Shown: piece by piece, positions 17,501 through 21,444 of the stretch | Layout: every line of letters starts with the position of its first letter | Numbering within the stretch: the first letter of the stretch is position 1 | From: Chlorogloeopsis sp. ULAP01 | GTDB lineage: Bacteria > Cyanobacteriota > Cyanobacteriia > Cyanobacteriales > Nostocaceae | Assembly: GCF_030381805.1 (NCBI RefSeq) | Contig: NZ_JAUDRH010000028.1 | Location: 1 to 21,444, forward strand | Reading direction: 5' to 3' | DNA length: 21,444 nt | Notes under the pieces: model-generated | What the model was told of the DNA's origin: nothing | Database searches by the model: none | The model's input: the letters and a program-made list of their open reading frames with translations, nothing else | Position numbers and translations under genes: made by a program

Positions 17501-20047
17501 ATTAACGTTCTTAATGGCGATCGCGAAAGATTTCTGAGCAAAGGCAATCAAGGGTGTATGGAATGCTGCTGAGACTGGTAGCAAAATAGCAGTATATCCC
17601 TGTTCTTGCAACGCTTGCCGCACTTTCGCTATTTCCTCGGTGGGGCCTGCTAGTACCACTTGTCGGGGAGAATTGAGATTAGCGATCGCTACTTGTGGAA
17701 AATTCTTGAGAACTCCTTCCACCTTTGCGAGTTCTTCTTTTACCGCCAGCATGGCTCCTGTATCGTAATTCGGATCTTGAGGAGCTGCCATTGCTTGCCC
17801 CCTAGCTTTCACCAGGAAACAATAATCTGCGTCACTTAACACCCCTGCTGCCCACAAAGCTGTAATTTCGCCAAAACTATGCCCAGCAACAAAATCTGCT
17901 TTAAATCCAGATTGTTGCAGTAATTTGTACATCCCAGCACTCAACATCCCAATTGCAGGTTGCGCGTATTCTGTGCGCTGCAATGCTGCCACTTGGGCAT
18001 TCTTTTCCGCCTCTTCAAATACGGGATGGGGAAAAACTATTTCCGATAGCGGCTGAAAATTATCTTTGCGTAATAAGCTATCCATGTAGCCATAAAGTTG
18101 CCGCAGTTCGGGAAAATTCATTACCAATTCCCGTCCCATATTCAAGTACTGCGAGCCTTGTCCGGAAAATAAAGCGACTACTTTTCCAGCTAACTCCATA
18201 CCAGAAGCGCGGTAGTAAATGCCTTGGGGATGTTCCCATGCTGGGGCAGAAGCTTTATTTTTCAGCAAGTCGATACTGATTTGCAGGAACTTGCAAGCCT
18301 CAGTACGAGTTTCTGCCACAAAACCAATTCTGGCTGCATTTTGAGGAATTTCTTTGGTTTTGCAATTTTCTACCAGTTCTAGATAATGTTTGTCACCTGC
18401 TTCAGACTGCAACTGGCTTAAAACTTCTTCACAATCGCTCAACAATTGGGCTGGAGTTGAAGCAAACAGCAGCACCTCACCAGGAGCCTTATGCATCCGA
18501 TAAGCTTTGTTGTGTTCGCCTTCGTATTCTTCTAGAACCACGTGGTAATTTGTACCGCCAAAGCCAAAGGAACTTACTCCCGCACGTCTTGGTGGTTCTT
18601 CTTCCGAACGAATCCAAGGCCTAGTTTCGGTATTCAAATAAAAGGCAGAATTTTTGATGTTAAGCTTGGGATTGGGTTCGGTAACGTTAATTGTGGGCGG
18701 TAAAATCTTGTGGTGCAGTGCCAAAGCGGTTTTGATGATACTAGCCGCACCAGCAGCAGCTTTTGTATGTCCGATTTGGGATTTGACAGTACCAAGAGCA
18801 ACTTGATGCTTTTTGGAGTTATTTTCTCCGAAAAAGTCCCTCAAGGAGGCGAATTCAGTCGGATCACCAGCCATCGTACCTGTACCGTGGGCTTCAATCA
18901 GGCTGACAGTTTCTGGAGCAAAGCCTGCATCCTCATAGGCGCGGCGTAAAGCTTGCACCTGCCCTTCTTTGCGGGGAGCATAAATGCTTTTATAGCGCCC
19001 ATCACTGGATGTGCCGATACCTTTGATGACTGCGTAGATTTTATCATTGTCCCGTACCGCATCTTCTAGGCGTTTGAGGACAATCATACCGATGCCTTCA
19101 CCCAACATCATCCCATCAGACTTGGCATCAAAAGGCTGAACTTTTTCGCTAGGAGATACGGCTGGCGTTTTACTGAAACTGATATAAGCCGTGATTGAGT
19201 TGTCAGTATCAACCCCACCACTGAGCATCATATTGCAGCGATGCTCTACCAATTCACTAATCGCCATTTTCAGGGCAGCGAAGGAGCTAGCACAAGCAGC
19301 ATCAACTGTACAATTTATTCCGCCTAAGTTTAAACGGTTGGCAATGCGCCCGGAAATTACGTTAGCTAACATACCGGGGAATGCATTCTCATCCCATTTC
19401 ACATAGGCGCTTTGGATTTTTTTGATAATTTTTTCTGTATCCTCATCGGATAAGCCGCTACTTTTAAGTGCTTTTCTCCAAATCGGATATTGCAGGCGAG
19501 CAGCAAGGGGAATTCCCAGTTTCAATGCTGCCGAACCCAAAATCACTCCAACCGTTTCGCGATTAAATTCCCGGCTTTCCCCATAGCCCGCATCTTCCAT
19601 CGCTTGTTTGGCCACTAACAAGCCTAACAGTTGCGAAACATCTGTAACTTCTAATATATTTGGTGGTATTCCAAACTCCATTGGGTTAAAATCAACGTGA
19701 GGAAGGAATCCACCTTTTTTACAGTAAGTCTTATCTTCGGGTGTTCTGGGGTTCGGATCGTAGTAGTCTTCTACGCTCCAGTGGGTTGACGGAATATCAG
19801 TAATGCAATCGAATTTGTTAACAATGTTTTGCCAGTACTCTTGTACGTTTTTAGCTTGGGGGAATAAAGAAGCTATGCCAATAATGGCAATAGGATTATG
19901 TTGCAATTTTCTGTTAATCTTTTCGACTGTCATTGATTGATCCGACATCTGTTTTTTGTCCTCAATAAACCTCACCAAAGCCTTTTCACAATCGTTTATC
20001 TGTTCTTCCAACTGCGTTAAGGCAATATCAATTGAATGAGCAGACAT
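14510..20047 (-). CDS. HglE/PfaA-type synthase: KS-AT-ACP-ACP-structural KR half
   Basis: 1845 aa from the ATG at 20047; a TTG 16 codons upstream is not needed. Residues 1-45 form a charged helix likely used for docking. The ketosynthase (about 48-480) has C252 (DAACASS), H387 (AHGTGT) and H427 (QIGHT). The acyltransferase (about 625-930) has nucleophile S724 in GHSFGE and an AFH motif expected for malonyl-CoA. Then come an inserted octamer-repeat linker (about 1058-1090), two helical motifs, a Pro/Ala/Thr-rich linker and two near-identical carrier domains with phosphopantetheine serines S1395 and S1540 (both DLGIDSIKRVE). The C-terminus (about 1625-1845) matches the structural, non-catalytic KR subdomain (ARLDGAFGLE, TKTLIWEWP, CRAIDLSPK) and stops where the catalytic half should begin. 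It would load malonyl units and build the chain iteratively. First megasynthase gene of the run. Confidence 0.93.
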   Translation of the reverse strand: MSAHSIDIALTQLEEQINDCEKALVRFIEDKKQMSDQSMTVEKINRKLQHNPIAIIGIASLFPQAKNVQEYWQNIVNKFDCITDIPSTHWSVEDYYDPNPRTPEDKTYCKKGGFLPHVDFNPMEFGIPPNILEVTDVSQLLGLLVAKQAMEDAGYGESREFNRETVGVILGSAALKLGIPLAARLQYPIWRKALKSSGLSDEDTEKIIKKIQSAYVKWDENAFPGMLANVISGRIANRLNLGGINCTVDAACASSFAALKMAISELVEHRCNMMLSGGVDTDNSITAYISFSKTPAVSPSEKVQPFDAKSDGMMLGEGIGMIVLKRLEDAVRDNDKIYAVIKGIGTSSDGRYKSIYAPRKEGQVQALRRAYEDAGFAPETVSLIEAHGTGTMAGDPTEFASLRDFFGENNSKKHQVALGTVKSQIGHTKAAAGAASIIKTALALHHKILPPTINVTEPNPKLNIKNSAFYLNTETRPWIRSEEEPPRRAGVSSFGFGGTNYHVVLEEYEGEHNKAYRMHKAPGEVLLFASTPAQLLSDCEEVLSQLQSEAGDKHYLELVENCKTKEIPQNAARIGFVAETRTEACKFLQISIDLLKNKASAPAWEHPQGIYYRASGMELAGKVVALFSGQGSQYLNMGRELVMNFPELRQLYGYMDSLLRKDNFQPLSEIVFPHPVFEEAEKNAQVAALQRTEYAQPAIGMLSAGMYKLLQQSGFKADFVAGHSFGEITALWAAGVLSDADYCFLVKARGQAMAAPQDPNYDTGAMLAVKEELAKVEGVLKNFPQVAIANLNSPRQVVLAGPTEEIAKVRQALQEQGYTAILLPVSAAFHTPLIAFAQKSFAIAIKNVNFQNPQLPVYTNVTGKEYPKQPAEIQKILETHLSNSVLFKQEIENIYAAGGYCFVEFGPRNILTNLVREILSDRPHIAIALNPSAQKNSDRSLREAAVQLRVAGMSLKNLDPYQLPPVISEPQKNKGLSVKLNGSNYVSEKVKKGFEQALHDGHQVKLHKSESEEMVVTSKSLVTATAATSISTIPESNGHNGHIGLNGNNGHSKKPVLEEDTGTRGHGDTGNVSFSASPPLRVSASSSPTPPLSPSPAPPLPPTSSQPALGSKMNDVPDKLVNYQRVLESLEYALTQFQQNQSENLQVHAQYLNHQVEYARTFFQLVQQQNSLFAKGEQSPQAAKLKGSIIESLDRSMMQFHAQQSETLRIHEQYLHHQVEYTKNFFQVVQQEYAQLVGDGTSVQVSLPIAQEPLSSLNTAKVETPVLPIAKIQSSKPEPALVPDIPAIKEESFVPATTQIQETKPELFVPVATNGMKVAKQETPAPATTEIQENKFPAPPTPVSTPPQPTVSPAPAIDVSDLDQSLLAITSEKTGYPIEMLDMDMDMEADLGIDSIKRVEIMGALQEKYPDLPKPSNVEELAELRTIGQIVEYLKSLVSTPASVATVTEAVTTPTTAVVSNPETAFIEPVFNNDSTAVSENVAVTAETIVTVAEAPAPSADIDLSHLSDDLLAITSEKTGYPVEMLELDMDMEADLGIDSIKRVEIMGALQEKYPDLPKPSNVEELAELRTIGQIVEYLQRLAAGAEKKKYQPESSDKPDSLKNNIQRRPAQLQILPPPDFWEFSLPEGHIILITDDGSLTTSKVAELLSKQGRKVVVLNFPPSLVPEKSPLPPGIDRVILQDSSEEHLQQQLAAIATNYGTVGAFIHIHPIFQASDNNTVAYFPEEKAIVKQVFFMAKHLKKSLTEAGNNGRSCFCTVARLDGAFGLEHEVNYGAIGAGLFGLTKTLIWEWPKVFCRAIDLSPKIDSESSAHHIIAELHDPNRYLTEVAYGSQGRVTLISTPDR
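15309..15518 (-). repeat. Second acyl carrier domain (ACP2)
   Basis: Encodes a carrier domain with Ser1540 in GIDSIKRVEI. Across about 68 residues it differs from ACP1 at only three conservative positions (I/V, D/E, M/L), while the DNA differs at many third codon positions. Edges are approximate. Confidence 0.85.
15748..15954 (-). repeat. First acyl carrier domain (ACP1)
   Basis: Encodes the carrier domain with Ser1395, a direct repeat of ACP2 separated by a roughly 75-residue Ala/Thr/Val-rich linker. Tandem carriers are characteristic of PUFA-type synthases, where each added copy is thought to raise output. Edges are approximate. Confidence 0.85.
16345..16690 (-). repeat. Duplicated helical motif (VHxxYLxHQVEYxxxFFQxVQQ)
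   Basis: Two roughly 50-residue helical units lie in tandem between the AT and the carrier domains: the first contains LQVHAQYLNHQVEYARTFFQ, the second LRIHEQYLHHQVEYTKNFFQ. Both begin with ESL and are rich in Gln and aromatics, as expected for amphipathic helices or a short coiled coil. A related unit ends the KS-CLF-AT protein. Edges are approximate. Confidence 0.7.
16790..16876 (-). repeat. Octamer-repeat element in the AT-carrier linker
   Basis: GACGCGGAG-rich DNA, then four perfect CCCCGTGT octamers (16838-16869) and CCTCTT, closely matching 9909-9999 in order, sequence and orientation. The gene reads it as EEDTGTRGHGDTGN plus a Ser/Ala/Pro-rich stretch. The flanking 16740-16785 is a purine-rich G tract encoding Pro/Ser. 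Confidence 0.85.
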
Positions 20048-20140
20048 AAAAACTAGACTAATGTTTGGTAGTGTGGGTTGATAGAACAACTGCAATTTCT
20101 GTAGCGAAGTGATGCAGCAACTATCTTATACATCAAGGTT

Positions 20141-20154
20141 CAATACTTGTATTG
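20141..20154. promoter_or_regulatory. Inverted repeat upstream of the large synthase, possible operator
   Basis: CAATAC-TT-GTATTG, a perfect 6-2-6 inverted repeat, lies 94 bp before the synthase ATG within the 203-bp spacer that must hold the operon promoter. A regulator site is plausible but no named consensus (for example NtcA GTA-N8-TAC) fits. Confidence 0.3.
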
Positions 20155-20250
20155 ACATTAACTCAAAATAGTATATGTCACCCCGCTAAGTTGACGCTGT
20201 ACCTAATAAAAATCGTGGCGATCGCGTCTGATAAAATTAGATAAAAAATA

Positions 20251-20529
20251 TTACACAACGCTCGACTCCTGACATTCTGGCAACAAGTCAATCACGTTGT
20301 TGTAACTGCTAAAATAGTCTTGCAGTGCGTTAGCTGCTTGACCTGTGAACTCAATCCATTCATAATGATGGAGATTGGGTGAGATGCTTTCCAGCTGGAA
20401 CAATGGAAACTTGGGAGTAACTAAAAGAATAGAAACGCTTTTTTCTTCAGAGCCAGTTTGATTATCTAGCTTAACTGCGGCAATGTGACTGGTGTTAATG
20501 ACAACGTTCTGGATCTTGATGAATGCCAT
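20251..20529 (-). CDS. Small protein of unknown function
   Basis: 92 aa from the ATG at 20529; GGAAG lies about 11 nt upstream, and a TTG six codons earlier is less likely. The protein starts MAFIKIQNVVINTSHIAAVK, runs through alternating beta-like segments (VSILLVTPKF) and ends in a helix (TGQAANALQDYFSSYNNVI) and an acidic tail. The order looks like a short beta barrel or PH-like sheet closed by one helix, which many small cyanobacterial proteins share, but I do not recognise a named family. There is no signal peptide or membrane segment. It points toward the synthase operon, 203 bp upstream of it, so it may be an independent neighbour or its first gene. Confidence 0.65.
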   Translation of the reverse strand: MAFIKIQNVVINTSHIAAVKLDNQTGSEEKSVSILLVTPKFPLFQLESISPNLHHYEWIEFTGQAANALQDYFSSYNNVIDLLPECQESSVV

Positions 20530-21266
20530 AGCAGTTTCGACTTCCAAGATAATTTATTCTATAGATTTTGTCAATCAATATTTGACAAATTAGCTACACT
20601 CCAAACACCACATTTCATCCGAACTCACGAGTCAATGCGATCAATCATAGACCTAGTAATTGACGATAGTATTAGGTGATTTTTAGTTGTCATTACTCAA
20701 TCGACTCAATAATTGACCGTGCCGCTTTAAAGAATGAGAATTAATACCAAACTAGCATAATTGGCATCAGCTATATTGTTCGTAGAAGGCAATTTTAAAA
20801 AAAATCTGATGTACGTCTTGAACTAACTAAAAAAAGTAGCATTTCTGACTGTGAATTAGTATCAATAGTCTTTAAAAACAAGCTCTTTAAGATAAATAAA
20901 GTCTGAATAAAAAAGATAATAGACAATTTTTGAATAATTGATTTCGCGATGCTTTGAGTACATTAAGTCTAGAAATAAATGTCAGTATATTTCTTATAGA
21001 TACATGATAATTAAGTTAGAAATGGTGTTGACTTTTTCAAAAAAGTTATTTTGATAGATTCAGCATATATTTAAGTTAAAAATAATTGACATTATATTGA
21101 TTAGCATAAATTAAATTAGTGAATGTTAATAAATAACAGAAATTTTTATTTACTGCTCTCATAAATAACCGTCTCTGAACCTCTGAATCAAGAGGTTATT
21201 GAGACTGCTGTGAAATTTTAATATATAACTTCTCAATTTTCAGATTGCAATTATACGAATATCCAC
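20530..21266. other. Gene-free AT-rich region
   Basis: About 740 bp upstream of the 92-aa gene with no frame of recognisable family on either strand; a 64-codon plus-strand frame here mostly overlaps the 92-aa gene's start antisense and is not convincing. The only structured element is a stem-loop (21171-21205): arms AACCTCT / AGAGGTT with a six-base loop and an outer GTCTC / GAGAC pair. It has no immediate T-run, so calling it a terminator is uncertain. Confidence 0.5.
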
Positions 21267-21318
21267 AAGAGCCAGAGGCTCTAATTCTCGCTACCAGGTT
21301 CAACCTGGTAACGAGGGT
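21267..21318. repeat. Double-palindrome repeat, copy 2
   Basis: Same 52-bp unit and orientation as 11448-11499, with two mismatches: AGAGCCAGAGGCTCT at 21268-21282 and the ACCAGGTT-C-AACCTGGT palindrome at about 21293-21309. Confidence 0.85.
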
Positions 21319-21360
21319 AGTGAGGGTGCATTCTTCCCTTCTTCCATCTGCCCCTGCCTT

Positions 21361-21437
21361 CTGACTTGAAAGTCACCTCACCCCCTGCCCCTCTCCTTAG
21401 CAAGGAGAGGGGTGTCCGACAGGACGGGGTGAGGTTT
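21361..21437. repeat. Palindromic MITE-like repeat, right copy (inverted)
   Basis: Exact reverse complement of 1-77, with the bounded core at 21375-21435. Together with the left copy it brackets the whole window in inverted orientation. Confidence 0.85.
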
Positions 21438-21444
21438 TTCATGC

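Noticed and set aside
20048..20095. TTG-initiated 16-residue extension of the large synthase
   Set aside because: The start is TTG without a Shine-Dalgarno sequence, and the ATG at 20047 begins a typical N-terminal docking helix.
20152..20180. Plus-strand TTGACA followed by TATATG as a promoter
   Set aside because: The spacing does not reach 16-18 bp to a good -10, and the only gene downstream is on the opposite strand.

Overview
The window reads as chromosomal DNA of a filamentous, probably heterocyst-forming (Nostoc/Anabaena-like) cyanobacterium. Evidence for this: many HIP1-type GCGATCGC octamers scattered through genes and spacers, AT-rich spacers carrying short tandem and palindromic repeats typical of these genomes, and a megasynthase locus of the heterocyst-glycolipid / PUFA-synthase family. 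No tRNA, rRNA, CRISPR array or transposase was found.

Layout. The left edge holds a 77-bp palindromic repeat (1-77), then a plus-strand REC-EAL response regulator (131-1357). Everything else that codes lies on the minus strand. In transcription order, right to left, these are: a 92-aa unknown protein (20529-20251); a PfaA/HglE-type synthase, KS-AT-ACP-ACP-structural KR half (20047-14510); a small membrane protein with a carboxypeptidase-regulatory-like beta domain (14395-13943); a catalytic-KR-half plus DH protein (13565-11826); a KS-CLF-AT protein (11401-6674); a PfaD-type FMN enoyl reductase (6400-4730); an ACP-thioester reductase of HetM/HglB type (4727-3210); an extended SDR (2692-1697); and the decayed C-terminus of an AraC-family regulator (1663-1376). 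The right 0.9 kb has no gene and ends in an exact inverted copy of the left-edge repeat.

How the genes fit together. Malonyl units loaded by the AT onto the tandem ACPs would be condensed by KS and KS-CLF. They would be reduced by a ketoreductase whose two halves lie in separate proteins, dehydrated by the hot-dog DH and saturated by the PfaD-type enoyl reductase. The thioester reductase would then release the chain as an aldehyde or alcohol, and the SDR may adjust an oxygen function. This matches the known logic of heterocyst-glycolipid alcohol synthesis. However, no glycosyltransferase, phosphopantetheinyl transferase (HetI) or HetN is present here, so the product could be a different long-chain lipid made by a paralogous cluster.

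Most interesting points: (i) the ketoreductase is split exactly between its structural and catalytic subdomains, with an unrelated membrane-protein gene between the halves; (ii) the same octamer-repeat DNA element sits in frame in interdomain linkers of two different megasynthase genes; (iii) a helical motif occurs three times in two synthases and may be a docking element; (iv) the whole locus is bracketed by identical 77-bp inverted repeats; (v) an AraC-family remnant follows the last gene.
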